DNA from: Pseudomonas rhizosphaerae
Lineage (GTDB): Bacteria > Pseudomonadota > Gammaproteobacteria > Pseudomonadales > Pseudomonadaceae
NCBI RefSeq assembly: GCF_000761155.1
Contig: NZ_CP009533.1
Location: 434,001 to 498,000, forward strand
DNA length: 64,000 nucleotides
Direction: 5' to 3'
Positions 42,350 to 52,400 of this stretch are shown here, in pieces. The stretch's first letter is position 1. Each line of letters starts with the position of its first letter. The position numbers and the translations under genes are program-made. The notes under the pieces were generated by a model. It was not told the DNA's origin. It searched no databases and saw only the letters and a program-made list of their open reading frames with translations.

Positions 42350-43054
42350 ATGGGCGCACAGTGGAAAGCTAAACATCGCGAAGCAGCAGCCAACGCCAAG
42401 GGGCGGATTTTCGGCAAGCTGTCCAAGGAGATTTCGATTGCGGCACGTTCCGGCATCGATCCAGACACCAACGCCCGCTTGCGACTGGTGATCGAACAGG
42501 CCAAGAAGGCTTCGATGACCCGTGAGACGCTGGAACGCGCCATCAAGAAAGGCGCCGGCGTGGGCGCCGATGCGGTCAACTACACCCTGGTCAAGTACGA
42601 AGGCTTCGCGCCGCACCAGGTGCCGGTGATCGTCGAATGCCTGACCGACAACGTCAACCGCACCGTCTCGCAGATTCGCGTGTTGTTCCGCAAGGGTACG
42701 CTGGGCGCCGAGGGTTCGGTGTCCTGGGATTTTCACCATTACGGCATGATCGAGGCCACGCCTGATTCGGCTGACGTAGACGCCGAGGAAGCGGCCATCG
42801 AAGCCGGGGCCCAGGAAGTCGAGCCGGCCGAGGAGGGCGCGTTCCTGTTCCTGACCGAAGCCACCGACCTGGACGCCGTTTGCAAGGCATTGCCGGGGCA
42901 GGGCTTCACCGTGGTGTCGGCGAAGATCGGCTACGTGCCGAAGAACCCGGTGACGCTGGACGATGCCGAGCAGTTGGCCGAAGTCGAAGATTTCCTCGAT
43001 GCCATCGATGGCAACGACGACGTGCTGAACGTCTACGTCGGCCTGGCCGGTTGA
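42350..43054 (+). CDS. YebC/PmpR-family protein, YeeN-type paralogue
   Basis: A 234-aa protein. The start [24 protein letters not shown] is the YeeN-subtype N-terminus, unlike MAGHSKW of the ruvC-linked YebC. The rest shows the three-domain TACO1/YebC fold ([33 protein letters not shown]). Family members were called transcriptional regulators and are now linked to relieving ribosome stalling; the role of this paralogue is open. Confidence 0.9.
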   Translation: MGAQWKAKHREAAANAKGRIFGKLSKEISIAARSGIDPDTNARLRLVIEQAKKASMTRETLERAIKKGAGVGADAVNYTLVKYEGFAPHQVPVIVECLTDNVNRTVSQIRVLFRKGTLGAEGSVSWDFHHYGMIEATPDSADVDAEEAAIEAGAQEVEPAEEGAFLFLTEATDLDAVCKALPGQGFTVVSAKIGYVPKNPVTLDDAEQLAEVEDFLDAIDGNDDVLNVYVGLAG

Positions 43055-43088
43055 TTCAATCGGCGCCTTGCGTCGCCGTGGATCGTTT

Positions 43089-43174
43089 GTGGGAGCGGTC
43101 AGTGGCCGCGAACGAGCACTGCGGCGCATCAGTTGATCCGCAGGGCCCTATTCGCGGCCGCTGACCGCTCCCAC
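43089..43174. repeat. large REP doublet forming a nested hairpin
   Basis: Arms 43089-43112 and 43151-43174 are 24-nt inverted repeats with one mismatch (beginning GTGGGAGCGGTCAG). Inside them CTGCGG (43119-43124) pairs with CCGCAG (43138-43143). The same GTGGGAGCGGTCA sequence occurs in the REP pair at 14190. It lies between the convergent yebC-like and LRR-kinase genes and probably serves as their shared 3' structure. Confidence 0.8.
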
Positions 43175-43200
43175 GGGATAGAGCAGCGGCGCGGTGTACC

Positions 43201-44487
43201 TCAGGCATCCAGATTTCGGGTGATTTCCGCGAAGCTGGGACGCGCCAGGACTTGGGGCTGGACGCACTGGCGTTGCAGGGCCCACAGGTCGTCGTGCACT
43301 TCTTCGCAATGCGTCAGCAACTCTTCGAACAGTAGGCCGAAGGCGCGGACTTCGATGCGCTCCAGCGCCTGCGATACTTCGCCGCCGTCCCCGGGGTAGA
43401 ACGAGGCACCACCGAAATCGCCGAACAGGCACTCGCCGCTTTTGCGCCACAGCACGTTGTGGGCGTAGAAATCGCCGTGGTTGATCCCGCGCGCATGCAG
43501 ATGGGCGCCGACTCCGGCCATACCCCGCAGCAGGCGCAACAGGGCATCGCGATCGATGGCGAAATCGGCCGAGTAGATGTCGCGCGTGCAGGACGCCAGG
43601 CTGGGCGGCCCTGCCAGGTTGGCGAACGAGGGGTCGATAAGGGCCATGACCAGCCCGGCGGTGCCATCGGGATGCCCGCTCAAGCGTCCCAGCACCTCGA
43701 TCAATTGCGGATGTTCACCGGCGGCCATGCAGGCATTCATCTCGTTGACCGGCGAGCCGTCGCTGGTCATCGCGCCCTTGTACAGCTTCACGGCCACCGG
43801 CTGCCCGCTGTCCAGGTGGGCGCGGTAGATGATGCCCGAAGCCCCTTCACCCAACTGCGCGTCCAGGCGCAGGTCGCTCCAGGCGACGTGCCCGCGCGTG
43901 CCCTCGCTGTGCGGTGTGGTGAAGGCTTCGCTCATCGGGTTGCCGGCATAGGCCAGCCAGGCCAGGCGCGGCAGACGCAGCAGCCAGTCGGGCAGCGCCG
44001 GCAGACGGTTCGCCGACAGGCGCAGCAGCTCGAGATTTTCCAGCCGGGCCAGGCTTTCGGGCAACGCCTGCAGGCGGTTGCCCGAGAGCATCAGTTTCTG
44101 CATCTGCAGGCAGTCGCCCAGTTGCTCGGGCAGGTGTTCGATACGGTTGTCGGTCAGGATCAGCCAGCGCAACTGTGCGGGCAGCGCCTCTGCCGGCACG
44201 TGTTCGATCCGGTTGGCCTTGAAGCCCACCATGCTCAACTGCGGGCAGCGGCCGATGCAGGCCGGCAGCTCGGTGAAAGGATTGTCCGAGCAGAACAGCA
44301 CCTTGAGCTTGTGCAGCCGGTGCAGGTCATCGGGCAGGCGGGTCAGCGCGTTGCCGCTGAGGTTGAGCACCTCCAGGCTGTCGGCCAGGGTGAAGATGGC
44401 CTGGGGGAATTCGGTCAGTCCGCAGGACAGGTCCAGTCGGGTGGCGCCAGCCAGTTGGCCGGCTTCGAGCAGCTCGAGGGTATTCAT
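43201..44487 (-). CDS. leucine-rich repeat protein with Ser/Thr-type protein kinase domain
   Basis: A 428-aa chimera started at ATG 44487 (MNTLELLEAGQLAG). Residues about 15-185 hold seven to eight LRRs of the LxxLxLSxNxLxxLP type. Residues about 205-425 form a eukaryotic-like kinase: glycine loop GEGASG (213-218), Lys234 (VAVKLYK), catalytic loop HGDFYAHN (337-344; HGD instead of HRD, with Asp339 and Asn344 kept) and DFG at 357-359. The protein has no signal or membrane segment, so it is likely cytosolic. No phosphatase or obvious substrate gene is adjacent. I know it as a family found in pseudomonads; its targets are unknown. Confidence 0.88.
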   Translation of the reverse strand: MNTLELLEAGQLAGATRLDLSCGLTEFPQAIFTLADSLEVLNLSGNALTRLPDDLHRLHKLKVLFCSDNPFTELPACIGRCPQLSMVGFKANRIEHVPAEALPAQLRWLILTDNRIEHLPEQLGDCLQMQKLMLSGNRLQALPESLARLENLELLRLSANRLPALPDWLLRLPRLAWLAYAGNPMSEAFTTPHSEGTRGHVAWSDLRLDAQLGEGASGIIYRAHLDSGQPVAVKLYKGAMTSDGSPVNEMNACMAAGEHPQLIEVLGRLSGHPDGTAGLVMALIDPSFANLAGPPSLASCTRDIYSADFAIDRDALLRLLRGMAGVGAHLHARGINHGDFYAHNVLWRKSGECLFGDFGGASFYPGDGGEVSQALERIEVRAFGLLFEELLTHCEEVHDDLWALQRQCVQPQVLARPSFAEITRNLDA

Positions 44488-44616
44488 GGGACAACCGTCA
44501 TCAAGGAAATCGCGGTGGCCATCATAGCGGTTCGTGCGCCGCACGCCACGTTCGGCGTTCGACCTTGGTCGGCTGGCAGGTCGGCCAACGCCAGCCATAC
44601 TCAATGCTCGCCCTTC

Positions 44617-44627
44617 AATAACAACAA
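44617..44627 (+). promoter_or_regulatory. Crc/Hfq-type A-rich motif in the prpE leader
   Basis: AATAACAACAA fits AANAANAANAA and lies 17 bp before the prpE ATG, just 5' of the AGGG ribosome site. Carbon catabolite control of prpE is plausible but unproven. Confidence 0.4.
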
Positions 44628-44644
44628 TCCAGGGTTGGCTATCG

Positions 44645-46522
44645 ATGAACTATCAGCAAGCGTACGAACGCTCCATTTGCGACCCTGCCGGGTTCTGGGC
44701 AGAACAGGCCCAGGCAGTGGCCTGGTCGCACCCTCCGCAGCAGACGCTGGATGTACAAGCCGACGGCACCCATCGCTGGTTCGCCGATGGCCGTCTAAAC
44801 ACCTGTTATCTGTGCCTGGACCGGCAAGTGGCACTGGGCCGCGGCGCGCAGACCGCGCTGATCTACGACTCACCCGTGACCGGGGTGCAGCAACGCTTCA
44901 CCTATCAGCAGCTGCTCGACCAGGTGGCGCGCCTGGCGGGTGTGCTCACTCGCCTGGGGGTGGGCAAAGGCGACGGCGTAGTGATCTACATGCCGATGGT
45001 CCCTGAAGCCGCCATGGCGATGCTCGCCTGCGCGCGGATCGGTGCCGTGCACTCGGTGGTGTTCGGCGGCTTCGCTGCCAACGAGCTGGCGCTGCGCATC
45101 GACGACTGTCGGCCCAAGCTGCTGCTGACCGCCTCCTGCGGCGTGGAGTTCGACCGGGTGATCGCCTACAAGCCGTTGGTGGACAAGGCCATGAGCCTGG
45201 CACGCCATGCTCCCGAGCAGGTATTGGTGCTGCAACGCCTGCAGGCCCTGGCGCAACTGCAGGAGGGGCGCGATCTGGACTGGCAATCGCAGTTGCAGGA
45301 TGCCGAGCCGGTCGCGGCCGTCGACATGGCCAGTGGCGATCCGCTGTACGTCATGTACACCTCCGGGACCACCGGCAAACCCAAGGGCATCGTGCGTGAA
45401 ACCGGTGGCAACGCAGTGGCGCTGACTTTCGCAATGGGCGCCATCTACGGCATGCGCGCAGGTGATGTGTGGTGGGGGATTTCCGATGTCGGCTGGGTGG
45501 TGGGCCACTCGCTGATCGTCTACGGCCCGCTGATGTGCGGTTGCACCAGCATTCTCTACGAGGGCAAACCCATTCGCACCCCCGACGCCGGCAGCTACTG
45601 GCGTGTGGTCGAGCAATACCGGGTCAATGCGCTGTTCTGCGCGCCCACCGCCATGCGCGCGATTCGCAAGGAAGATCCTGAAGGTAGGTTGTTGCGCAAT
45701 TACGACCTGAGCTCGCTGCGGCAACTGTTCCTGGCCGGCGAGAAGCTCGATTCCAGCACCCATCGCTGGCTCGAGGAGCAGACAGGCAAGCCGGTCCACG
45801 ACCACTGGTGGCAGACTGAAACCGGCTGGCCGGTGACCGCACCCTGCATGGGTCTGGAAGGCTCGGCGGTACGAGTGGGTTCGAGCAATCGGGCGGTGCC
45901 CGGGTACCACGTGCAGGTGCTGGACGAGCAAGGCGAGCTGCTGGCGGCGGGCGAGCAGGGTGACATCGTCATTGCGCTGCCGTTGCCGCCGGGATGCAGC
46001 CAGACCCTGTGGGGCGATCATCCGCGCTACCTGCAAAGCTATCTGGAACGCTACCCTGGGTATTACCACACCGGTGACGGCGGCTACCTGGACGCCGACG
46101 GCTATGTCCACATCATGGGTCGCACCGACGATGTCATCAACGTCTCGGGCCATCGGCTGTCGACCGGTGAAATGGAGGACGTGGTGGCCCGGCATGCCGA
46201 CGTGGCGGAATGTGCGGTGATCGGTGTCAGCGACGAGATCAAGGGCGAGGTGCCATTGGCGCTGGTGGTGCTCAAGGACGGCAGTACGGTAAGTGTGCAG
46301 CAGTTGCAGGCGCAATTGGTGGCGCAGGTGCGCGAGTCCATCGGCGCGCTGGCGTGCCTGCAGCAGGTGCTGGTGGTCAAGCGCTTGCCCAAGACCCGTT
46401 CGGGCAAGATCCTGCGTGCGGTGTTGCGCAAGATTGCCGCCCAAGAAGTGTTCGTCGCGCCTTCCACCATCGATGACCCTGCGATACTGGAGGAGATCGC
46501 CCAGGTGCTCGCGGCACGCTAG
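44645..46522 (+). CDS. prpE: propionyl-CoA synthetase
   Basis: A 625-aa acyl-adenylate synthetase started at ATG 44645 (MNYQQAYERSICDPAGFW). ATP-binding motif YTSGTTGKPKGI, the HWWQTETGWP motif of the acetyl/propionyl-CoA synthetase group, and the C-terminal acetylation-site lysine in RSGKILR are present. Sequence features such as GDVWWGISDVGWVVGHS favour PrpE over Acs. It activates propionate for the methylcitrate pathway. No other prp gene is adjacent. Confidence 0.88.
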   Translation: MNYQQAYERSICDPAGFWAEQAQAVAWSHPPQQTLDVQADGTHRWFADGRLNTCYLCLDRQVALGRGAQTALIYDSPVTGVQQRFTYQQLLDQVARLAGVLTRLGVGKGDGVVIYMPMVPEAAMAMLACARIGAVHSVVFGGFAANELALRIDDCRPKLLLTASCGVEFDRVIAYKPLVDKAMSLARHAPEQVLVLQRLQALAQLQEGRDLDWQSQLQDAEPVAAVDMASGDPLYVMYTSGTTGKPKGIVRETGGNAVALTFAMGAIYGMRAGDVWWGISDVGWVVGHSLIVYGPLMCGCTSILYEGKPIRTPDAGSYWRVVEQYRVNALFCAPTAMRAIRKEDPEGRLLRNYDLSSLRQLFLAGEKLDSSTHRWLEEQTGKPVHDHWWQTETGWPVTAPCMGLEGSAVRVGSSNRAVPGYHVQVLDEQGELLAAGEQGDIVIALPLPPGCSQTLWGDHPRYLQSYLERYPGYYHTGDGGYLDADGYVHIMGRTDDVINVSGHRLSTGEMEDVVARHADVAECAVIGVSDEIKGEVPLALVVLKDGSTVSVQQLQAQLVAQVRESIGALACLQQVLVVKRLPKTRSGKILRAVLRKIAAQEVFVAPSTIDDPAILEEIAQVLAAR

Positions 46523-46530
46523 CGAACGCG

Positions 46531-47634
46531 CTAACGGGGCAGTTGTTCGTCCAGCATGATCAGCTGTCCAAGCCGGCTGCGCGTGCGCATCAGGTCGATC
46601 ACCGCGCCCGCCAGGCTCTCGGCCAGGGGACGTGCGCCGATCAGGGTCAGGGTCTTGTCCTGGTCGTAGAGCACGTCGATGAGGTTGATGAAGCGCTGTT
46701 GCACGGCGGTCGAGCAGTCTTCCAGCAGCGGCAGGTGGTCGATGCTCCAGTGCTCGAAGCGCTTGCACAGGGCCAGGTAATCGATGACCGCAGTCGGCTC
46801 TTCGCACAGGTCGGCGAAATCGAAATGGACACGCTCGTCATCGACCAGGCGTGCGTGCAGTTGGCGATGGCCGACATCCAGCGGCACCGACGCGAGGTCG
46901 GCGGGCGGCAGGTGCAGCCGTGCACGTTGCGCCGCCGTGCCGGGCCATACGTACCGTCCCTGAGTGAAGCGTTGCTGTGGCCGTGCCTGGCCCAGGCTGC
47001 GGTAATCGGTGGCACCGCCCACTTCCAGCACCTGCATGCGGGCATTGATCAGCTCGATGACGGGTAGGAAGCGCTGGTGATAGAGCGGGTTGGGCAGCAG
47101 GCCTTCGGGTGGGTAGTTGGAGGTCACCACCAGCAGTATCCCGCGTTCGAACAGCGCCTTGAACAGCCGCGTGATGAGCATGGCGTCGCCGATGTCGTGC
47201 ACGTGGAATTCGTCGAAACACAACAAGCGGCAGTGATCGAGCAGCTCATCCAGGGTGCTCGCCAGTGGGTCATTGGCCTGACGATGGCGGAACATGCCCT
47301 GATGCAGTTGAGCGAAGAAATCATGGAAGTGCAGGCGGCGTTTTTCTTCCAATGGGGCCGCGCGGAAAAAGCCATCGAGCAGCCAGCTCTTGCCACGGCC
47401 CACTGCACCGTACAAGTACAGGCTTTGCACCGGGGCATGCTGCAGCAGCGCGGGCATGCGCTCGGCCATGCTGGCGATGACCTGCGTTTGATCGACGCCG
47501 AGGGTGTAGCCCGATTGCCTGGCCCGTTCATCGAACCAAGTCTGCAACGCCACAGCGGCGTCGCTGGTTTCAGCCTTTGGCTCGGGTTTGAACAGGCGTT
47601 TGTAGAGAGCGTGCAGCGACGGTAATGCGGCCAA
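46531..47634 (-). CDS. zapE: cell division ATPase ZapE (AFG1 family)
   Basis: A 367-aa AAA+-like protein with Walker A GAVGRGKS (76-83) and Walker B LLCFDEFHVHDIGDA, followed by the sensor-like VVTSNYPPEGL. This is the AFG1/ZapE signature set. In E. coli ZapE acts at the constricting Z ring. It is convergent with prpE (9-bp gap). The M14 carboxypeptidase gene ends 27 bp upstream on the same strand. Confidence 0.92.
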   Translation of the reverse strand: MAALPSLHALYKRLFKPEPKAETSDAAVALQTWFDERARQSGYTLGVDQTQVIASMAERMPALLQHAPVQSLYLYGAVGRGKSWLLDGFFRAAPLEEKRRLHFHDFFAQLHQGMFRHRQANDPLASTLDELLDHCRLLCFDEFHVHDIGDAMLITRLFKALFERGILLVVTSNYPPEGLLPNPLYHQRFLPVIELINARMQVLEVGGATDYRSLGQARPQQRFTQGRYVWPGTAAQRARLHLPPADLASVPLDVGHRQLHARLVDDERVHFDFADLCEEPTAVIDYLALCKRFEHWSIDHLPLLEDCSTAVQQRFINLIDVLYDQDKTLTLIGARPLAESLAGAVIDLMRTRSRLGQLIMLDEQLPR

Positions 47635-47661
47635 TCGGGGTGCTCCATGACGAACCGTGGG

Positions 47662-48822
47662 TCAACGCAAACCCGAGACCATCTGCGCAAGAACGCTCAG
47701 CACGTCGCCGCCCAGTCGCGCCGATCGCAGGCCGTTCCAGCCCGTATGGCTGTCCGGGGCGTCGTCGTGGTCCTTGAACGGCATCTCCAGGGTCAGTGAC
47801 AGGCAGTCGAACCGTTCTCCCACACTGTTGCACGCCAGGGTCATGTTGGCCTCGCCGGGCTTGTCGCGGGTGTAGCCGTGTACCGCCTGGAAATCAGCGG
47901 TCTGGGCACACAGCAAATCGCGAAACGTCTGCTCCAGCCCGGCGATGCGCGGAGTGTAGCCGGGATTGCCTTCGCAGGCTGCGGTGAACACGTAGGGGAT
48001 TTCTTCATCGCCGTGGGCGTCGATGAACAGGTCGACACCGTGCTTGTCCATCTGCTGCTGTACGAAGAACACTTCGGGTGTGTATTCGGCACTGGAATCC
48101 TGCCAGGCGCGGTTCAGGTCACGGCCGCGGGCATTGGTGCGCAGATGGCCATGGTAGGCGCCATCCGGATTCATGTTCGGCACCAGGTACAGGTCGGCTT
48201 CGGCCAGCAGGGCCTGGATCTGCGGATCATTGGCCTGCAGACGTTCGATCACGCCTTCCATGAACCACTGCGCCATGTGTTCACCCGGATGCTGCTGGGC
48301 GATCAGCCAGAGCCGACGCTTGCCGGGCGCCCCATCACCCTTGCGCAGCAACGGTATTTCCCGGCCTTCGCAGCTGTGTCCCACGGCGAGCAACTGAAGA
48401 CCGGCCTGCATCACCGCACGATCGATCAGTGCATCGTGGCGCTGACGGCTATACGGCTCGAAGTAGGCGAACCACATGTCGGTGTTTTGCGCTTCAAGCC
48501 CGAAGCGCAGGGCCTGGCCGTCGAATGTGCTGGGCACTCGGAACCAGGTTCGCTGATCGCATGACGCCACGGCATGGTAACCGTGCCAGGCATTTCCATA
48601 GGAAGACTGCGCGGCGTTCTGCAGCCTGAATGCGTAGCGTTGCCCAACCTGCAGCGCGGCGGCCTTGAAGTGAAACCATTGAAAGTGCGCGCTCTGGCGG
48701 TCCGGGCGGATGGCCAGGTGGACGTCGAGCGGGTCGCGCGCATCGATGACTTCGATGTTGCCGCTATCGAAGTCGGCACTGATCAGCGGGGCTGGGCGTG
48801 TCACGGTGTCGTTCCTGTGCAT
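47662..48822 (-). CDS. M14-family zinc carboxypeptidase (cytosolic carboxypeptidase-like)
   Basis: A 386-aa protein from ATG 48822; a GTG at 48840 is an alternative start. A CCP-type N-terminal beta domain (about 10-125) is followed by the M14 peptidase core. Zinc ligands are His178 and Glu181 (QQHPGEHMAQW) and His270 (IDAHGDEE). Substrate-binding NMNPDGAYHGHLR and RDLNR, and a catalytic Glu candidate in LTLEMPFKDH, are present. There is no signal peptide, so it is cytosolic. Relatives in eukaryotes trim C-terminal glutamates; the bacterial substrate is unknown. Confidence 0.9.
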   Translation of the reverse strand: MHRNDTVTRPAPLISADFDSGNIEVIDARDPLDVHLAIRPDRQSAHFQWFHFKAAALQVGQRYAFRLQNAAQSSYGNAWHGYHAVASCDQRTWFRVPSTFDGQALRFGLEAQNTDMWFAYFEPYSRQRHDALIDRAVMQAGLQLLAVGHSCEGREIPLLRKGDGAPGKRRLWLIAQQHPGEHMAQWFMEGVIERLQANDPQIQALLAEADLYLVPNMNPDGAYHGHLRTNARGRDLNRAWQDSSAEYTPEVFFVQQQMDKHGVDLFIDAHGDEEIPYVFTAACEGNPGYTPRIAGLEQTFRDLLCAQTADFQAVHGYTRDKPGEANMTLACNSVGERFDCLSLTLEMPFKDHDDAPDSHTGWNGLRSARLGGDVLSVLAQMVSGLR

Positions 48823-49442
48823 GAGTTCTTGTACCGCCACTGTACACCCAGCGGCGGGCTATCTCACAACTAGTGAACACTTCGTTGCTGCATGTCGTTG
48901 CTGCATGGCCAATGCAGTGCTCATACCCGTGAATCGCAGATGTAGCTGTTCACCCTACAGGCCTGCGCCTGCGCGCTGACCTTCGTCGATGAACTGTGCA
49001 CCGGTGACTTGAGGTGAATCCCTTATAATCGCTTACTTACCGCGCTAACTATTGCCGTGCCACTTATTGTGATCTTCAGTTCTATCGTGATAGCAATCTG
49101 ATATTTTAAAAATGTTATAAATCGTCAGCTCTTGAGTGCCATCACGTACTAGCCTATCGGATATGTGGCGCAGCGCCATAACGCTGATCAACTTTCAGCG
49201 TGATTATAAAAGTCGATCTAAAACAGGAAGTTAGAAGTTTAAGGTGGGCTCGGTATGGAAAACCGTCAATTGTTCATCGTGCCGTTTGATGGGTACGGAT
49301 GAATCGATTCAATTTGCGATCTCCCGTTCGGGACACGTACAGGAACAGACCCTGAATCACTGGCGTCGGTTGTCGCCGAGTGCGAGTGAAGTTGTGTGTG
49401 TGGTGCCTCGTAGTGCGCCGCAAGAATCTGCTAGGAGCAAGT
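48823..49442 (+). promoter_or_regulatory. 620-bp AT-rich leader/promoter region of the giant adhesin gene
   Basis: No convincing gene lies here. The part from about 49020 to 49260 is distinctly AT-rich. It holds TATAAT at 49025-49030 with no good -35, the palindrome CTATCGTGATAG (49082-49093), a hairpin TGGCGC-A-GCGCCA (49166-49178) and a hairpin ACGCTG/CAGCGT (49181-49201). A 13-bp direct repeat TCGTTGCTGCATG occurs twice in tandem at 48882-48907. AGGAG at 49433-49437 sits 5 bp before the adhesin ATG. Two overlapping micro-ORFs (ATG 49255 and 49299) precede it. LapF in P. putida is RpoS-controlled; I could not assign that promoter. Confidence 0.45.
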
Positions 49443-52400
49443 ATGGACAGTATCGTTGTTGCTGCGAAGTCGGCGGAAAACACTTCGGAAATCGCGTGGG
49501 GCAATATAAAGCTGCTGGATACCAGCCTGGTCAAACTGCCAGTAGACCCCAGCGATGTCGCGTCAGCCACGCGGTCCGGCAACAACCTTACAGTAACCCT
49601 GAAATCCGGCGAACAAGTCACGCTGGGTGACTTCTTCAAGGTCGACGCGGCCGGACAGCAAAGCGAGCTGGTGTTCGAAGGCCAGGACGGCTTTCTCTGG
49701 CGCGCCAGTTACGGCGAACCATTCACCGGCTTTACTTTTGCCGAAGCCACGACCGCGGAAGAGCTGCTGCTGGCTGGTGCGGCGGCAAGCGGCGCAACGT
49801 CCGGCTGGCTGCTGGCCGCGTTCGGCTTGCTCGGCGTAGGCGCCACCGGTGCTGCGGTATCGGGCGGTGGTGGCGGCGGTGGCGGAGGCGGTGGTGGTGG
49901 TGTCGTGACACCGCCGGTGGACCCCGTCCCGCCTATCGATACCACGCCGCCAGGTGCGCCCACCGGTCTCAGCTTCGCTGCCGACGGCAGCAGCGTATCG
50001 GGCCGGGGCGAAAGCAATGCGTCGGTGATCGTTCGCGATGCTCAAGGCAATGTCGTCGGCAATGGCACGATCGACGCCGATGGCAATTTCCAGGTGGTCT
50101 TCCCTGCGCCCCAGGCCAATGGCGAATCACTGGAAGTGATCGTCACCGACGGCTCGGGCAACAGCTCCGATCCAGTGGTGATCACTGCGCCTGATATCAC
50201 TGCGCCTGCGGCGCCGGCTGGATTGGCGCTGAGTCCCGATGGCAGTACCCTGATTGGCACTGGCGAACCGGGCGCCACTGTCACCGTGACCAATTCAACC
50301 GGTGTGGTGCTAGGCTCGGCCGTGGTGGCGGCCGATGGCTCGTTCAGCCTGACCCTGACCCCGCCGCAAATCAACGGCGAAGCCTTGAGCGCCGCGCAGA
50401 CCGACGCGGCGGGCAACCAGTCGCCGGCCGCAGGACTGATCGCGCCTGACCTGACGCCTGGACCGACCCCCGACCCGACGCCAGACCCTATCCCTGACAC
50501 CACGGCTCCGAATGCTCCAACCGGCCTGGCTGTCAGTGCCGATGGCAGCGTTCTGACGGGGCGTGGTGAAGCGGGCACCGTGGTCAATGTCACCGATGCC
50601 GCTGGCAACGTGATCGCCACCGGGACGGTGGATGCCAATGGCAACTTCCGCGTGGACCTCAGTCCGGCCCAAGCCAACGGGCAAGGCCTGGGCGTGACCC
50701 TGACCGATGCGTCGGGCAATGTCTCGGCAGCCAGCAACGTGACCGCCCCGGACATCGAGGCCCCTGCAGCACCGAGCAACCTGAGCATCGATGGTACTGG
50801 GCTGGTGCTTAGCGGGCGCGCCGAAGCCGGCGCCATCGTGGTCGTGCGGGACGCCGCTGGCAACCTGCTGGGCTCGGGCACGGCGAATGCCAACGGCAGC
50901 TTCCAGATCACCTTGAACGCGGCCCAGGTCGACGGTGAGACCCTCACCGTGGTGGCCACCGATGCAGCGGGCAATGCGTCGCTGCCCGGCCAGTTGCAGG
51001 TGCCAGACCTTACCGTTTCCGAGCCGATCACCGAATTCGTCATCAGCGCCGATGGCTTCTCCTGCGGCGGGCGTGGCCAGGCTGGCGATACCGTGACCAT
51101 CACCAATGCCGCCGGCGATGTGATCGGCAGTGCGCAGGTCAACGCCTTCGGGCGGTTTTTCATTCGCTTCGCGCTGCGCCTGACTCCGAACGAGGCGATC
51201 ACCGCCACCCAGACCGATGAAAACGGCACCATCACCTCCACGCTGAGCGCGCTGGTGCCCGATGACATCGGCCCCGGCACCCCGGACAACCTCAACCTCA
51301 GCCAGGATGGATTGACCCTGACCGGTACCGGCAATGCCGGCGACACCGTACGCGTCTTCACCAGCCAGGGCGTGTTGCTGGGCAGTGCCCTGGTCAATGC
51401 CGACGGCACGTTCTCGATCACCCTTGGCCAGGCTCAGACCAATGGCGAGACCCTGACCCTCATTGCCACCGATTTCGATAACGAAAACTCGGTGCCCGTG
51501 CCGTTCGTGGCCGCCGACAGCACGGCTCCGGCCCTCGTCGGCAACGTTGGCTTTGGCGCCGACGGGACGACCCTGACCGGCACCGGCGAGCCGGGTGCCA
51601 CGGTGACCGTGCGCGATGCGCAGGGCAACGTGATCGGCACCGCTACGGTGGACCAGGCCGGCAATTTCGTCGTGGCGCTGGCTCCGGCCCAGGCCGATGG
51701 ACAAGTACTCAGCATTACCCAGACCGACGCGGCGGGCAACGTCTCGGCCGCGGTGCAAACGACAGCGCCCGATATCACCGCTGGCGTGGAGCTGAGCCAG
51801 GTGACCATCAGTGCTGACGGCACTCTGGTCAGCGGCCGTGGCCAGCCCGGCGACACCATTACCGTCACCGGCACGGGCGGGGTGGTCCTGGCCAGCGGCC
51901 CGGTTGCCGCCGACGGCACCTTCAGCCTCGTCCTCGATCCGGCGCAGACCAACGGCCAGGCGCTGCTGGTCGGTCAACAGGATGCGGCCGGCAATGCGTC
52001 GGCCACTGTCGGCCTGACCGCGCCGGACCTGGAAGCGCCCGTGGCGCCCAGCAACCTGGCGCTGGACGCCACCGGTACGCTGCTCTCGGGCCTCGGCGAG
52101 GCCGGTACGACGGTGACGGTCAAGAACGCTACTGGCATCGTGCTGGGTACGGTGCTGGTCGCTGCGGACGGCACCTTCCAAGTCACGCTTTCAGCGGCTC
52201 AGGTCAACGGCCAGGCGTTGACGGTGAGTGCCGTGGATGCCGCTGGCAACGGCTCGCCTGCGGTACCCTTCACGGCGCCGGACACGACCGCGCCGAATGC
52301 CGTCACCAATCTGCTGGTCAGCGCCGATGGCCTGACCCTGACCGGTCGCGGTGAGCCCGGCGCCACGGTCACCATCACCAACGCCAGTGGCGCGATCGTC

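Noticed and set aside
49010..49030. TTGAGG plus TATAAT upstream of the adhesin gene as a sigma-70 promoter.
   Set aside because: The spacer is only about 9 bp, too short for a -35/-10 pair; only the TATAAT could belong to a real promoter.
49244..49630. A 128-codon plus-strand frame just upstream of and overlapping the adhesin start.
   Set aside because: It overlaps the well-supported adhesin N-terminus, has no domain and a composition typical of chance frames.
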